This document shows positions 45,004-55,219 of a DNA stretch of 64,000 nucleotides, in pieces. The first letter of the stretch is position 1. Each line of letters starts with the position of its first letter. A model generated the notes under the pieces. The model searched no databases. It saw only the letters and a list, made by a program, of their open reading frames with translations, and was not told where the DNA came from. The translations under genes were made by a program, and so were the position numbers. Origin of the DNA: Halomonas sp. I5-271120 (GTDB taxonomy: Bacteria; Pseudomonadota; Gammaproteobacteria; Pseudomonadales; Halomonadaceae); assembly GCF_030553075.1 (NCBI RefSeq), contig NZ_CP130701.1, forward strand, positions 2,728,001-2,792,000, written 5' to 3'.

Positions 45004-46089
45004 ATGCTGCATTCGCTTCCTCGTCCCTTCCTTCGTTCGGTCCGCCTGGCCTGGCCACTCATCGGCCTGATGCTGGCCGGCGGCGCTCAGGCCGCAGACG
45101 ACAAGCTCTATCTGTTCAACTGGACCGAGTACATGGACCCGGCGATCATCGATGCCTTCGAGGAGCGCTACGATGTCGAGGTGGTGCAGAACTATTTCAA
45201 CTCTTTGCCGGAGATGTTTGCCAAGCTCAATGCTGGCGGCGTGTCCCAGTATGACGTGATCGTGCCGTCCAACTACTATGTGCCGCGCCTGATCGAGACC
45301 GGCCTGGTGCAGCCCCTGGACAAGACGAAGCTTTCGCACCTCGATAACGTCTTGGACACCTTCCAAGACCCCGGTTATGACCCGGGCGGCGACTACAGCG
45401 TGCCCTACCAGTGGGGCACCACCGGCATCATCTACAACACCGACACCTTCCCCGACGCGCCGAAGAGCTGGTCGCTGCTGTTCGATTCGGACGAGAATCC
45501 GGATTACCCCTTCGCGGTAGCGGGCGATGGGCAGGTGACCATGGGTGGGGCCTGCGCCTATCTCGGCCATGGCTATGACTGCACAGGCCTGGATGCCTGG
45601 CGGGAGGCGGCGAAGCTTCTGATCGAGACCAAGGGACGTGACACCTTCAGCGGCTTCACCGACGGCACCCCGGCGCTGCAGCAGCTGTCCCGCGGCGTGG
45701 TGCATGCGGCGATGAGCTTCAACGGCGACTATCTGGCTTTCAAGGAAGAAGATCCCGAGGGTTTCGCGAATACCGCCTTCATGATCCCCGATGAAGGAGC
45801 CGAGATGTGGGTCGATACCATGATGATTCCCGCCGAGGCGCCAAACCCCGATCTCGCCCATGCCTTCATCGACTTCCTGCTCGAAGCGAAGGTAGGCGCC
45901 CAGCTGTCGAACTACAACTACTACGCAAGCCCCAATGCGGCTGCTGAGCCGTATCTGGACGCGGTGCTGACCCAGCCGCCGGTGCAGCCAAGCGATGAGG
46001 ACATGCAGCGGCTGCGCTTCATCCCGAGCCTTGCAGGCGACGAGCTGCAGATCTTCCAGCAGCTATGGTCAGAAGTTCAGGCGCGCTAA
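45004..46089 (+). CDS. Polyamine-type ABC importer, periplasmic binding protein (PotD-like)
   Basis: The substrate-binding protein of the importer, 361 residues. A signal peptide (about 1-30, ending GGAQA) is followed by LYLFNWTEYMDP, the conserved start of PotD/PotF proteins, and by YDVIVPSNYYVPRL and PYQWGTTGIIYNTD. The acidic and aromatic residues that bind polyamine amines in E. coli PotD are in these segments. I start at the ATG at 45004, which has GGAGAG upstream; the longer frame from 44893 has no signal peptide at its start. A terminator follows at 46113. Confidence 0.92.
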   Translation: MLHSLPRPFLRSVRLAWPLIGLMLAGGAQAADDKLYLFNWTEYMDPAIIDAFEERYDVEVVQNYFNSLPEMFAKLNAGGVSQYDVIVPSNYYVPRLIETGLVQPLDKTKLSHLDNVLDTFQDPGYDPGGDYSVPYQWGTTGIIYNTDTFPDAPKSWSLLFDSDENPDYPFAVAGDGQVTMGGACAYLGHGYDCTGLDAWREAAKLLIETKGRDTFSGFTDGTPALQQLSRGVVHAAMSFNGDYLAFKEEDPEGFANTAFMIPDEGAEMWVDTMMIPAEAPNPDLAHAFIDFLLEAKVGAQLSNYNYYASPNAAAEPYLDAVLTQPPVQPSDEDMQRLRFIPSLAGDELQIFQQLWSEVQAR

Positions 46090-46112
46090 TCCTCAATGGA
46101 TCATGTCTGCTG

Positions 46113-46153
46113 GGCCCGGGGTCGCCATGACGGCTCCGGGCCTTTGCTCGTTT
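46113..46153 (+). terminator. Rho-independent terminator of the importer operon
   Basis: A 12-bp stem with two G-T pairs (GGCCCGGGGTCG, 46113-46124, with CGGCTCCGGGCC, 46131-46142) closes a 6-base loop and is followed by TTTGCTCGTTT. It begins 24 bp after the stop of the binding-protein gene. Confidence 0.8.
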
Positions 46154-46474
46154 GGGCGCATGAATGGCGCCGGCTGAGGGCTTCGTCTCACTGCGTCTGC
46201 CGATGGCGACAGGCCGTCGGCAAGTGTGGAAACACCGCACAGCTGCCGTGATTCACGTGTCTGCTTTATGATCCCTGCGCTATACTCCGCCCGTCTCCGA
46301 CTCGTCAGCGGCAGGATGTCGCCCGAGTCCTCGTCTCATCCTTTCCCGTCACCTCGCCTGGCGCCAGCGCGTGCCCCGGGGGCGAGATTCCAGTTTTTGG
46401 ATTCCCCCGAGCCGACTCTTATCCATGTCGACCCCTGTGTGGTCGACCCCTGTGTCGTGTTTGAGGAGCGAGTG
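46154..46474 (+). other. Gap before the glycine-zipper gene, with a 15-bp tandem repeat
   Basis: About 320 bp separate the importer terminator from the next ATG. At 46427-46456 a 15-mer is duplicated in tandem: GTCGACCCCTGTGTG then GTCGACCCCTGTGTC. An upstream frame from 46226 runs into the glycine-zipper gene but has no ribosome site and its peptide is not envelope-like. A promoter probably lies here; none was clear. Confidence 0.55.
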
Positions 46475-47050
46475 ATGAACAAGTCCATCGTGATTGGTAG
46501 CACCCTGTCAGTTCTCGGTCTTGGCGGCTTGGCGGTGGGGGCCTATCAGGTCAGCAGCTATTCCCAAGCGCCTGAGCCGGTCTATGCCGACATCCTGCAG
46601 GTCGAGGCGGCGACGCGAACCGTCGAGACGCCGCGCCAGGTCTGCGAGAACGTGGTGGTCAGCCAGCAGGCGCCCAGCCGCGACCCCAATCGCATCATCG
46701 GCACCGCCGCGGGTGCCATCGTCGGCGGCCTGCTCGGCAATCAGGTCGGCGGTGGTAATGGCAAGAAGATCGCCACTGTGGCCGGTGCCGTGGGCGGTGG
46801 CCTGGCGGGGCGCGAGGTTCAGGGGCGCATCGAGGCCGGTCAGACCAGCACCACCACCCGACAAGAGTGCCACACCGTCACCGATACCCGTCAGGAGCAC
46901 CTGGGGTATGACGTGGAATACCGGGTCGATGGTCAGGTCTTCAGCGCCCGTCTCGATGAGGCGCCCCAGGGCAACCGGGTGTTGATGCAGAACGGCCAGC
47001 CCCAGTGGCAGGCTGGTCAGGCAACGTCTCAGGGTGACTCTCAGGGCTGA
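46475..47050 (+). CDS. Glycine-zipper (17-kDa antigen-like) envelope protein
   Basis: The 191-residue protein has an N-terminal uncleaved-looking membrane segment (about 5-22, IVIGSTLSVLGLGGLAVGAY), a short linker with an R-x-V-C-E-N-V motif, a glycine-zipper helical hairpin (IGTAAGAIVGGLLGNQVGGG then ATVAGAVGGGLAGREVQG) and a C-terminal beta region (YDVEYRVDGQVFSARL). These zippers insert in or span membranes; relatives are often outer-membrane lipoproteins such as SlyB, but no lipobox is visible here. The ATG at 46475 has GAGGAG 7 bases upstream. The function is not known. Confidence 0.85.
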   Translation: MNKSIVIGSTLSVLGLGGLAVGAYQVSSYSQAPEPVYADILQVEAATRTVETPRQVCENVVVSQQAPSRDPNRIIGTAAGAIVGGLLGNQVGGGNGKKIATVAGAVGGGLAGREVQGRIEAGQTSTTTRQECHTVTDTRQEHLGYDVEYRVDGQVFSARLDEAPQGNRVLMQNGQPQWQAGQATSQGDSQG

Positions 47051-47070
47051 AGCGAAGGGCTAGGTGGTCG

Positions 47071-47100
47071 GGCCGGCATGCTGTCGGCCTTCGATATTTT
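47071..47100 (+). terminator. Possible terminator after the glycine-zipper gene
   Basis: GGCCGGC (47071-47077) and GTCGGCC (47083-47089) form a 7-bp stem with one G-T pair, followed by TTCGATATTTT. The tail is interrupted, so it is a moderate candidate. The next 50 bp contain repeats of CCCATGCCTGTT. Confidence 0.4.
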
Positions 47101-47236
47101 CCATGCCTGTTCCCATGCCTGTTTCCATTCCCATGCCGGGCGCCTGGTGGCGCCCGTGTCGTCATGATTATCCGGTCAATGTGCCTTCCAGTCTGCCGCA
47201 CGTTTCTCGGCGCTTTCCCGCTTTCCCGCTGGCCTG

Positions 47237-48676
47237 TCAGGCTGCCACCTCGCCGACTTGCGGAGGGATGTTGAGGTTCATGCGGAACAGGTTGCCGGGG
47301 TCGACCTGCTGCTTGATGGCCTGTAGGCGGGCAAAGTTGATCCCGTAGGCCGCCGCCACCCGGTCGCCTTCATCCTCGGTGAGGAAGTTCACATAACCGC
47401 CGCCCGTGGCGAAGGGCGCCAGGGACGTAAAGGCCTGGCGGGCCCAGTCGCGGCAGCGGGCATCGTCCTCGGCGGCTTGCCAACGGCCATGAACATTCAC
47501 GACATAGGTGGCGTTGCGTCCCGCGTAGGCGGTGGCGCTGGGCTCAACCCGGGCCATGGCGCCGCCCAACTGGGCGGCGAAGATCTCGCACTCCGGGCCG
47601 GGCAGTGTCTCGGCCGCGCGGATCAGCGCCGCGAGAGCCTCATCATCGAGCCGAGCGAAATCGTGGGACTTCCAATAGTTGCGTGCGCCCGGGGTGAGCA
47701 GGGGGTCGAAGGCCGACTGGAAAGCGGTGTAGGGCTGGGCGCCGAGATGCTCGCCGAGCGGGGTGCCGAAGGCAAGTACTGGAGCCGCCAGGCGTTCGCC
47801 CTCGGCGATCTCACCGGCATAGAGCAGGGCAAATACCACTACCGGTTGGCCATGGGCGGATTCGGGCAGGAAGGGCAGCGGTGGGGCCTGGCGGAGCACT
47901 GCCCAGACGCTGAGTTCGTCAGGAGCGGTCTGGGTGAAGTCCCGCCAGGCGCGCATCACCCGCTCGGCCTGATCGAAGGGGTAGACCACCAGGCCCGCGT
48001 AAACGTCGGGGCCCACCGGGTGGAGCTGGAACTCGAAGGAGGTCACGACGCCGAAGTTGCCGCCGCCACCGCGAATGGCCCAGAAAAGGTCGGGCTCCTC
48101 GCTGGCCGAGACCCAGTGGCGCTGACCATCGGCGGTGACAATGTCGGCGCTCAGTAGATTGTCAGCGGTCAGGCCGTGGCGCCGCGTCAGCCAGCCGAAT
48201 CCCCCGCCCAGGCAGAGGCCAGCGACCCCGGTAGTGGCGTTGATGCCCAGTGGTGTGGCCAGCCCGAAGGCCTGGGTCTCCCGGTCGAGATCGCCGAGCA
48301 GGGCGCCAGGATCGACCCGGGCAGTCCGTCGGCGCGGATCCACCCGCACGTTGCGCAGCGCCGAAAGGTCGATAGTCATGCCTTGCTCGGCGATGGCATT
48401 GCCGGCGATATGATGGCCACCTCCCCGCACGCTGAGCCGCATGGCATGATCGCGGGCGAAGTTAATGGCCTGGGCGACGTCATTGGCGCCCAGGCAGCGG
48501 GCGATCAGTGCAGGGTGCCGGTCCAGCATGCCATTCCACAGCTGGCGCAGCATGTCATAGCTGGCATCGTCCAGGGTGATCACGCTGCCGTGAAGGGCGG
48601 CGCGCAGGCGGTCAATGGCTTCTAGGGGCAATGACTGTTCATCGCCCTCCAGAGTCCGGTAGGTAAGTGTCTTCAT
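47237..48676 (-). CDS. BBE-type FAD-linked oxidoreductase
   Basis: An oxidase of the berberine-bridge / FAD PCMH superfamily. The 479 residues have an FAD-binding domain with RGGGHHIAGNA, whose His corresponds to the one that binds FAD covalently in this family, then GLCLGGGFGWLTRRHGLTAD and IRGGGGNFGVVTSFEF, and a C-terminal BBE motif (YGINFARLQAIKQQVDPGNLF). The start at 48676 (MKTLTYRTLEG) has AAGGGGG upstream; the frame is open to 49147 but only as a shadow. Relatives oxidise sugars, alcohols or aromatic compounds; the substrate is unknown. It is divergent from a DUF6435-like gene and shares its control region. Confidence 0.9.
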   Translation of the reverse strand: MKTLTYRTLEGDEQSLPLEAIDRLRAALHGSVITLDDASYDMLRQLWNGMLDRHPALIARCLGANDVAQAINFARDHAMRLSVRGGGHHIAGNAIAEQGMTIDLSALRNVRVDPRRRTARVDPGALLGDLDRETQAFGLATPLGINATTGVAGLCLGGGFGWLTRRHGLTADNLLSADIVTADGQRHWVSASEEPDLFWAIRGGGGNFGVVTSFEFQLHPVGPDVYAGLVVYPFDQAERVMRAWRDFTQTAPDELSVWAVLRQAPPLPFLPESAHGQPVVVFALLYAGEIAEGERLAAPVLAFGTPLGEHLGAQPYTAFQSAFDPLLTPGARNYWKSHDFARLDDEALAALIRAAETLPGPECEIFAAQLGGAMARVEPSATAYAGRNATYVVNVHGRWQAAEDDARCRDWARQAFTSLAPFATGGGYVNFLTEDEGDRVAAAYGINFARLQAIKQQVDPGNLFRMNLNIPPQVGEVAA

Positions 48677-48988
48677 GGCAAGCCCCCTTGAGGGGAAGTC
48701 TGGCTGGCCCGTAGGGCTTCCATGCCGGGTGGGGAGGGTCGAAGGACGTCGCCGTTCCGGGCGACGGATGGAAACAGAGAGAGTGGGGCTTAGGCGCACC
48801 CTCGTCACTAACAGCACATGACGGTTCTTAAAGAGTCTGGCGGGTAGCGGGGCGCATGGGGCACCAAATCGTCTAGGGGAATGGTCGAAGAGTGGGGAGG
48901 CGGGAAGGCATAGCGATGTACAATACCTGTATCGATATTGTACATAAATTGGCGTAGTCTGCAGGGACATTACTTCAGGAGCGACGCC
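48677..48988. other. Divergent control region of the FAD oxidase and small protein genes
   Basis: The 312-bp gap has a 7-bp GC stem (CGTCGCC, 48747-48753, with GGCGACG, 48760-48766) in the oxidase leader and the strong dyad at 48916-48945 near the small-protein gene. There are no other genes, and no clear -35/-10 pair at usual spacing was found. Confidence 0.55.
48916..48945. promoter_or_regulatory. 10-bp perfect dyad before the DUF6435-like gene
   Basis: ATGTACAATA (48916-48925) and TATTGTACAT (48936-48945) are perfect complements 10 bp apart. Each half contains TACAAT, a good -10 hexamer, one on each strand. The spacing (20 bp centre to centre, two helical turns) fits binding of a dimeric regulator of TetR, MarR or similar type. 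The ATG at 48989 is 43 bp away. Confidence 0.62.
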
Positions 48989-49159
48989 ATGTTTGGGATC
49001 TTCAAGAGCGACCCGACCAAGAAGCTGCAGAAGGCCTATGAGCGCAAGCTTGAGCAGGCCATGGAAGCCGCCCGCAATGGCGACATGCACGCCAATGCCT
49101 CCTTGACCGCCGAAGCGGAAGCCCTGCGAGAGCAGATCGAGGCGCACAAGAGCGGCTGA
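48989..49159 (+). CDS. Small DUF6435-like protein
   Basis: A 56-residue protein (MFGIFKSDPTKKLQKAYERK ... LREQIEAHKSG) that is almost wholly charged helix and probably forms a helical hairpin or coiled coil. It resembles the small DUF6435/Lacal_2735 proteins of marine gammaproteobacteria, from memory. The role is unknown. AGGAG lies 6-8 bases upstream of the ATG at 48989; the frame is open from 48938 but with no ribosome site. The dyad at 48916 is a likely operator. A hairpin follows at 49195. Confidence 0.8.
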   Translation: MFGIFKSDPTKKLQKAYERKLEQAMEAARNGDMHANASLTAEAEALREQIEAHKSG

Positions 49160-49194
49160 CCGGGCCTGATGGTAGTGACACCGCCGTATACGAC

Positions 49195-49218
49195 GACGCC
49201 CCCTTCAAAGGGGGCGTC
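49195..49218. terminator. Hairpin between the small protein gene and gatB
   Basis: GACGCCCCCT (49195-49204) and AGGGGGCGTC (49209-49218) are perfect 10-bp complements over TCAA, followed on the + strand by TTGCG. The stem is strong but the U-tract poor. It separates convergent genes. Confidence 0.5.
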
Positions 49219-49280
49219 TTGCGTTGCGGGCAGCGCGCGGGATTCACTTCCCACGCCTGCCATTCAGTGCCTTGGATGGT

Positions 49281-50738
49281 TCAGCACAGGGCGTCGAGCT
49301 TTTCCTTGAGTAAGCCGTTGACCTGCTGGGGATTCGCGGTGCCGCGGGAGGCCTTCATGACCTGGCCGACGAAGTAGCCGATCATCTTGCCGCGCTTATC
49401 CGGTTCTGCATCGCGATACTGGGCGACCTGCACCGGGCTGTCAGCGATCACCTGATCGATCATCGCCTCGATGGCGCCGGTGTCGGTGACCTGCTTGAGG
49501 CCGCGGGCCTCGATGATCGCATCGGCGCTGTCGCCTTCACCGTCCCACAGCGCGGCGAAGACCTGCTTGGCGGCCTTGCCGTTGATGGTCTCGTCCTTGA
49601 CCCGCGCCACCAGCTCGCCAAGCTGGGTAGCCGATACCGGACTCGAGGCGATCTCCAGGCCTTCCTTGTTGAGGCGGCCGGCGAATTCGCCCTGTACCCA
49701 GTTGGCGGCCAGCTTGGCATCGCCGCAGACGTCCTTCACCCCCTCGAAGAAATCGGCCATGGCGCGGGTCGCCGAGAGCACGCCGGCATCGTAGGCGGAC
49801 AGCCCCAGCTCGCCCTGGAAGCGTGCGCGTTTCTCTGCGGGCAGTTCCGGCAGCGAGGTGCGCAGGTGGTCCACGTAGGCGTCATCGAGCACCACTGGCA
49901 GCAGGTCGGGGCAGGGGAAGTAACGGTAGTCGTTGGCCTCCTCCTTGGTGCGCATGCTGCGGGTCTCGTCGGCGTCGGGGTCGTACAGGCGCGTTTCCTG
50001 CACGACCTTGCCGCCGTCCTCGAGCAGTTCGACCTGGCGTTCGACCTCGAAGGCGATGGCGCGCTCGACGAAGCGGAAGGAGTTGACGTTCTTGATCTCG
50101 GCGCGGGTGCCGAAGGCCTCCTGCCCCTTGGGACGCACCGAGACGTTGACGTCGCAGCGCATCGAGCCCTCGGCCATGTTGCCATCCGAGATGCCAAGGT
50201 AGGTGACGATGGAGTGGATCGCCTTCAGGTAGGCCGCGGCTTCCTTGGCAGAGCGCATGTCGGGCTCTGAGACGATCTCCAGAAGCGGTGTGCCGGCGCG
50301 GTTCAGGTCGACCCCGGTCATGCCATGGAAGTCCTCGTGCAGCGACTTGCCGGCGTCTTCCTCGAGGTGGGCGTGATGAACGCGGATGCGCTTCGTTTCG
50401 CCGTCATCGAGGGTGATCTCGACCTCGCCCGGCCCGACGATCGGGTGATACATCTGGCTGGTCTGGTAGCCCTTGGGCAGGTCCGGGTAGAAGTAGTTCT
50501 TGCGATCGAAGATCGAGACCTCGGGAATCTCGGCATCGATGCCGAGCCCGAACTGCACCGCCATGGCCACGGCGGACTCGTTGAGCACCGGCAGGACCCC
50601 GGGCAGGCCCAGATCAACGGCGCAGGCCTGGCTGTTGGGCTCGGCGCCGAAGGCGGTGGAGGCCCCGGAGAAGATCTTCGAGCGGGTGGCCAGCTGGACG
50701 TGGACCTCTAGGCCGATCACGGTTTCCCATTGCATCAT
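49281..50738 (-). CDS. gatB: Asp-tRNA(Asn)/Glu-tRNA(Gln) amidotransferase subunit B
   Basis: GatB activates misacylated tRNA in the GatCAB complex, completing Asn- or Gln-tRNA synthesis. The 485-residue protein has the cradle domain with [18 protein letters not shown], the signature [20 protein letters not shown] and a C-terminal helical tail (YqeY-like domain, from about 370). Length is standard. The start at 50738 overlaps the gatA stop (ATGA) with AAGGAG 6 bases upstream; a second ATG follows at 50735. It is the last of gatC-gatA-gatB. Confidence 0.97.
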   Translation of the reverse strand: MMQWETVIGLEVHVQLATRSKIFSGASTAFGAEPNSQACAVDLGLPGVLPVLNESAVAMAVQFGLGIDAEIPEVSIFDRKNYFYPDLPKGYQTSQMYHPIVGPGEVEITLDDGETKRIRVHHAHLEEDAGKSLHEDFHGMTGVDLNRAGTPLLEIVSEPDMRSAKEAAAYLKAIHSIVTYLGISDGNMAEGSMRCDVNVSVRPKGQEAFGTRAEIKNVNSFRFVERAIAFEVERQVELLEDGGKVVQETRLYDPDADETRSMRTKEEANDYRYFPCPDLLPVVLDDAYVDHLRTSLPELPAEKRARFQGELGLSAYDAGVLSATRAMADFFEGVKDVCGDAKLAANWVQGEFAGRLNKEGLEIASSPVSATQLGELVARVKDETINGKAAKQVFAALWDGEGDSADAIIEARGLKQVTDTGAIEAMIDQVIADSPVQVAQYRDAEPDKRGKMIGYFVGQVMKASRGTANPQQVNGLLKEKLDALC

Positions 50739-52195
50739 GCGTTCTCCTTGCCGAAGGCCGGGCGTTGCTGGTGCCAGTCGGTGACCTGCTGGAACTGGTG
50801 GGCGACGTTGAGTAGCTGCGATTCGGCGAAGTGCGGGCCGAGGATCTGCAGACCCACCGGGCGGCCGTTGACGGCGCCTGCCGGCACGCTGATGCCGGGA
50901 ATGCCAGCCAGGTTGATGGCAATGGTGTAGATGTCCTGCAGGTACATGGACACCGGGTCCTTGTTGGCGCCCAGGTCAAAGGCCGGCGTCGGCGTCGACG
51001 GGCCCATCAGCACGTCGACTTGTTCGAAGGCGTCCATGAAATCCTGGCGGATCAGGCGGCGAACCTGTTGGGCCTTCTTGTAGTAGGCGTCGAAGAAGCC
51101 TTCGGAGAGGGTGTGAGTGCCGATCAGGATGCGGCGCTTGACCTCGTCGCCGAAGCCTTCGGCCCGGGAGCGCTTGTAGAGATCCTCGAGATCCTTGGGC
51201 GCGTCGCAGCGATGACCGAAGCGCACGCCGTCATAGCGGGACAGGTTCGAGGACGCCTCGGCCGGGGCGATGACGTAGTAGGCTGGGATGGCGTGATGGG
51301 TATGCGGCAGGCTGACTTCCTGCACGGTAGCGCCGAGGGATTCGTAGACCTTGACCGCCTCGCGAATGGCGCTCTCAACCGCCGGGTCCAGGCCATCGCC
51401 GAAGTATTCCTTGGGTAGGCCGATCTTGAGGCCGGACAGCGACGCGCCAAGCTCGGCGCGATAGTCGGGCACACCACGGGCCACGCTGGTGGAGTCGCGC
51501 AGGTCATGCCCGGCGATGGCGCTCAGCAGCAGTGCGCAGTCCTCGGCGGTGCGGGCCATGGGGCCGGCCTGATCGAGGCTCGAGGCGTAGGCCACCATGC
51601 CGTAGCGGGAGACGCGCCCATAGGTGGGCTTCAGGCCGGTAATGCCGCAGAAGGCGGCCGGCTGGCGAATCGAGCCGCCGGTGTCGGTACCCAGCGCCGC
51701 CGGTACCAGGCCTGCAGCCACGGCGGCGGCACTGCCACCGGAGCTGCCACCGGGCACGGCGGTGAGATCCCAGGGGTTCTTGACCGGGCCATAGTAGCTG
51801 TTTTCGTTGGAGGAGCCCATGGCGAACTCGTCCATGTTGGTCTTGCCAAGGCTCACGGTGCCGGCGGTCTTGAGCTTCTCGACCACATGCGCGTCATAGG
51901 GCGCAACGAAATTGTCGAGCATCTTCGAGCCACAGCTGGTCCGTACATCCTGGGTGCAGAAGATGTCTTTCAGGGCCAGCGGAAGGCCGGTGAGCGGGCC
52001 GGCTTCGCCGCGGCCGCGGGCGGCGTCGGCGGCATCGGCGGCGGCCAGTGCCTGCTCGGCGGTCACGCTGATGAAGCTGTTGAGGTCGCCGTCGAGGCGC
52101 TCGACGCGTGCGAGCAACGATTCGGTCAATTGGCGGCTGGTGAACTCGCCGGCCTCGAGGGCGCGGGCAAGCTCGGTCAGGGTCATGTCATGCAT
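50735..52195 (-). CDS. gatA: Asp-tRNA(Asn)/Glu-tRNA(Gln) amidotransferase subunit A
   Basis: GatA is the glutaminase that supplies ammonia to GatB. The 486 residues belong to the amidase-signature family: Lys in LALKDIFCT, then [15 protein letters not shown] and [16 protein letters not shown], which together provide the Lys/cis-Ser/Ser catalytic triad. It is close to Pseudomonas GatA. I use the ATG at 52195 ([10 protein letters not shown]); another at 52186 is possible, as neither has a strong ribosome site. It overlaps gatB by 4 bp and follows gatC by 43 bp. The presence of gatCAB suggests that tRNA-dependent amidation is used. Confidence 0.97.
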   Translation of the reverse strand: MHDMTLTELARALEAGEFTSRQLTESLLARVERLDGDLNSFISVTAEQALAAADAADAARGRGEAGPLTGLPLALKDIFCTQDVRTSCGSKMLDNFVAPYDAHVVEKLKTAGTVSLGKTNMDEFAMGSSNENSYYGPVKNPWDLTAVPGGSSGGSAAAVAAGLVPAALGTDTGGSIRQPAAFCGITGLKPTYGRVSRYGMVAYASSLDQAGPMARTAEDCALLLSAIAGHDLRDSTSVARGVPDYRAELGASLSGLKIGLPKEYFGDGLDPAVESAIREAVKVYESLGATVQEVSLPHTHHAIPAYYVIAPAEASSNLSRYDGVRFGHRCDAPKDLEDLYKRSRAEGFGDEVKRRILIGTHTLSEGFFDAYYKKAQQVRRLIRQDFMDAFEQVDVLMGPSTPTPAFDLGANKDPVSMYLQDIYTIAINLAGIPGISVPAGAVNGRPVGLQILGPHFAESQLLNVAHQFQQVTDWHQQRPAFGKENA

Positions 52196-52238
52196 TGAGG
52201 CTTGGCTCCAGATGAGGCATTCAGGCAGCGAGCAGGGC

Positions 52239-52526
52239 TCATTCGACGACGCGGGGCACCAAGTAGAGGCCGTTCTCTACCGCCGGGGCGTTGCGTTGGA
52301 AGCGCTCGCGCTGGTCGGTCTCGGTGACCTCGTCGGCGCGCAGACGCTGAGTGGCATCCAGCGGGTGCGCCAACGGGGCCACGCCGTCGGTGTCGACCGC
52401 CTGAAGCTGGTCGGCCATCTCGAGAATACGGGTCAGGTCGTCGACATAGCGGTCGGCGTCTGTCTCATCAAGGCCCAGTCGGGCCAGATGCGCCGCGCGC
52501 TGCACGTCTTGCGGTTCAAGCGCCAT
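52239..52526 (-). CDS. gatC: Asp-tRNA(Asn)/Glu-tRNA(Gln) amidotransferase subunit C
   Basis: GatC stabilises the GatA-GatB complex. The 95-residue protein has [41 protein letters not shown] and the C-terminal [13 protein letters not shown], all characteristic. I start at the ATG at 52526 (MALEPQDVQ); the frame runs to 52619 but the extra 31 residues do not fit the family. It is the first gene of the operon and is divergent from mreB across about 200 bp. Confidence 0.95.
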   Translation of the reverse strand: MALEPQDVQRAAHLARLGLDETDADRYVDDLTRILEMADQLQAVDTDGVAPLAHPLDATQRLRADEVTETDQRERFQRNAPAVENGLYLVPRVVE

Positions 52527-52724
52527 GGTGGATATCCCTTGAGCATGGATCGTGGCGGCGGCGCCGAGCTGGCGTCTGCCGCAGTAAATAACCGCAAAAT
52601 GTACCATATCCTGGGCCAACTGGCAGGGCTTCCACTCTCGCGTCCGCCCCCGATGTCGCTTGCTGCATTAAAGCGGCGATGGTACCGTTTGCGTCCGCAC
52701 AGGGTTCCGGTCTGCACTAGGTGA

Positions 52725-53771
<1,047 letters not shown>

Positions 53772-53805
53772 TCAGTTCGCTAGACCGTGACCCGGGGGAA
53801 CGCTT

Positions 53806-54702
53806 ATCAAACCGCTGTTCACGCACGCGCCAGTGCCCGGTTACCGCATGCTGCTGTGTGCGGTGCTGGCACTAACGTTGATGTTTGCCGAACATCAATT
53901 GTCGCGGGTCGAAGCCTTGCGGGCACAGCTGTCGACCGTGGTTGCGCCCATACAGTGGCTGGTCAGCCTGCCCAGTGATGTCCTGTCATGGGGCTCGCTC
54001 GCGATGTCTGATCAGCGCGCCCTTGTCGATGAGAATCGCCAGCTTCGTCAGCAGTTGCTGACCCTGTCACATCGTGTCCAGCGGATGGCCAGCCTGACCG
54101 CAGAAAACGTGCGGTTGCGCGAACTCCTGAACGCCACCCAGCGCGATGATATTCCCTTTCTCACCGCGGAACTCCTGTCGCTGGATTCAGACCCCTTCAC
54201 CCAACAGATGGTCGTCGATCGCGGCCGTCGCGATGGGGTCTATGTGGGGCAGCCGGTGATGGATGCTTCCGGGCTGGTGGGGCAGGTCACCTCGGTCTCG
54301 GCCTATACCAGCCGGGTGCTGATGGTGGCCGATGCCAATCATGCGATGCCGGTGCAGGTAAACCGCAACGGGCTGCGGTTCATCATTCAGGGCACGGGGC
54401 GCTTTGACGCCATGCGCGTACTGCATGTGCCCGACACCGCCGATATCCGCGAAGGCGACCTGCTGGTGTCCTCGGGACTCGCCGGTCGCTTCCCGGTCGG
54501 CTATCCGGTGGCACGAGTCAGTGAGGTGGCGCATGACCCTGGCAAGCCCTTTGCTACGGTGATGGCCACGCCGGTGGCGAAGCTGCAACGCGCCAGGCAC
54601 TTCCTGCTGCTGTTTCCACCGGATGTCGATGTCGCCGCCGGGGATTCGCTTTGGACGGACGACTTTGACCTCGATCCTCTGCCCAAGGAGTTGATGCGCT
54701 GA
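53806..54702 (+). CDS. mreC: Rod-shape determining protein MreC (probable ATC start)
   Basis: MreC is a bitopic inner-membrane protein that links MreB to the periplasmic wall machinery. It has a short cytoplasmic end, one membrane helix (about 16-32, LLCAVLALTLMFAE), a periplasmic coiled coil (about 60-105, DENRQLRQQLLTLSHRVQRM) and a beta domain (about 115-275). I propose the ATC at 53806: the peptide from there, IKPLFTHAPVPGYR, lines up without gaps with MKPIFSRGPSLQIR of E. coli MreC (Ile under Met1), and GGGGGA lies 6 bases upstream. The first conventional start in frame is GTG at 53833, which has no ribosome site; a stop precedes at 53789. The end overlaps mreD by 1 bp. Confidence 0.92.
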   Translation: MKPLFTHAPVPGYRMLLCAVLALTLMFAEHQLSRVEALRAQLSTVVAPIQWLVSLPSDVLSWGSLAMSDQRALVDENRQLRQQLLTLSHRVQRMASLTAENVRLRELLNATQRDDIPFLTAELLSLDSDPFTQQMVVDRGRRDGVYVGQPVMDASGLVGQVTSVSAYTSRVLMVADANHAMPVQVNRNGLRFIIQGTGRFDAMRVLHVPDTADIREGDLLVSSGLAGRFPVGYPVARVSEVAHDPGKPFATVMATPVAKLQRARHFLLLFPPDVDVAAGDSLWTDDFDLDPLPKELMR

Positions 54703-55190
54703 TGGCTGCCATGGGACTGCGCGGATACCTGCTGGTGTGGTCGACCTTGCTGCTGGCACTGTGCCTGCAGGTCATGCCGCTCGCCGACAAGTGGCTGATG
54801 TGGCGGCCCGATTGGCTGGGTCTGATGCTGGTCTTCTGGTGCATGGTGATGCCCCGGCGCATCGGGGTCTTTCACGGTTTCGTGCTGGGCATTCTGCTTG
54901 ATCTTATCGAGGGTTCGCCGCTTGGTCTGAATGCCCTGGCGCTGTCACTCTTGGCCTTTCTGGTTGCCCTGGTCTGTCAGCGCATGCGCGCCTATTCGCT
55001 GGTGCAGCAGGCGGTGCTGATCTTTGTGCTGCTCGGCATCGTGCAACTGGTCGATCAGTGGTTGATGACCCTGTTTGGTCCCTTTTCCATTCATCTGGCC
55101 TTCCTGCTGCCGTCATTGATCGGCGCTGTCCTGTGGCCCTGGCTGTTCACCATGCTGCAGGCCCTGCGCCGTCGCTTTGCCGTGTCCTGA
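54702..55190 (+). CDS. mreD: Rod-shape determining protein MreD
   Basis: MreD is an integral inner-membrane partner of MreC. The 162 residues are almost all membrane helix (five or six segments) with the family motif [20 protein letters not shown] and the later [17 protein letters not shown]. Length equals that of E. coli MreD (162). The ATG shares one base with the mreC stop. A short gap then leads to the maf gene. Confidence 0.95.
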   Translation: MAAMGLRGYLLVWSTLLLALCLQVMPLADKWLMWRPDWLGLMLVFWCMVMPRRIGVFHGFVLGILLDLIEGSPLGLNALALSLLAFLVALVCQRMRAYSLVQQAVLIFVLLGIVQLVDQWLMTLFGPFSIHLAFLLPSLIGAVLWPWLFTMLQALRRRFAVS

Positions 55191-55219
55191 CGGAGGCCTG
55201 TCACTCAAAGGAGGAGTGC

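Noticed and set aside
47141-47158. GC-rich hairpin GGGCGCC-TGGT-GGCGCCC as a terminator
   Set aside because: No T-tract on either strand; probably just a stable dyad in the convergent gap.
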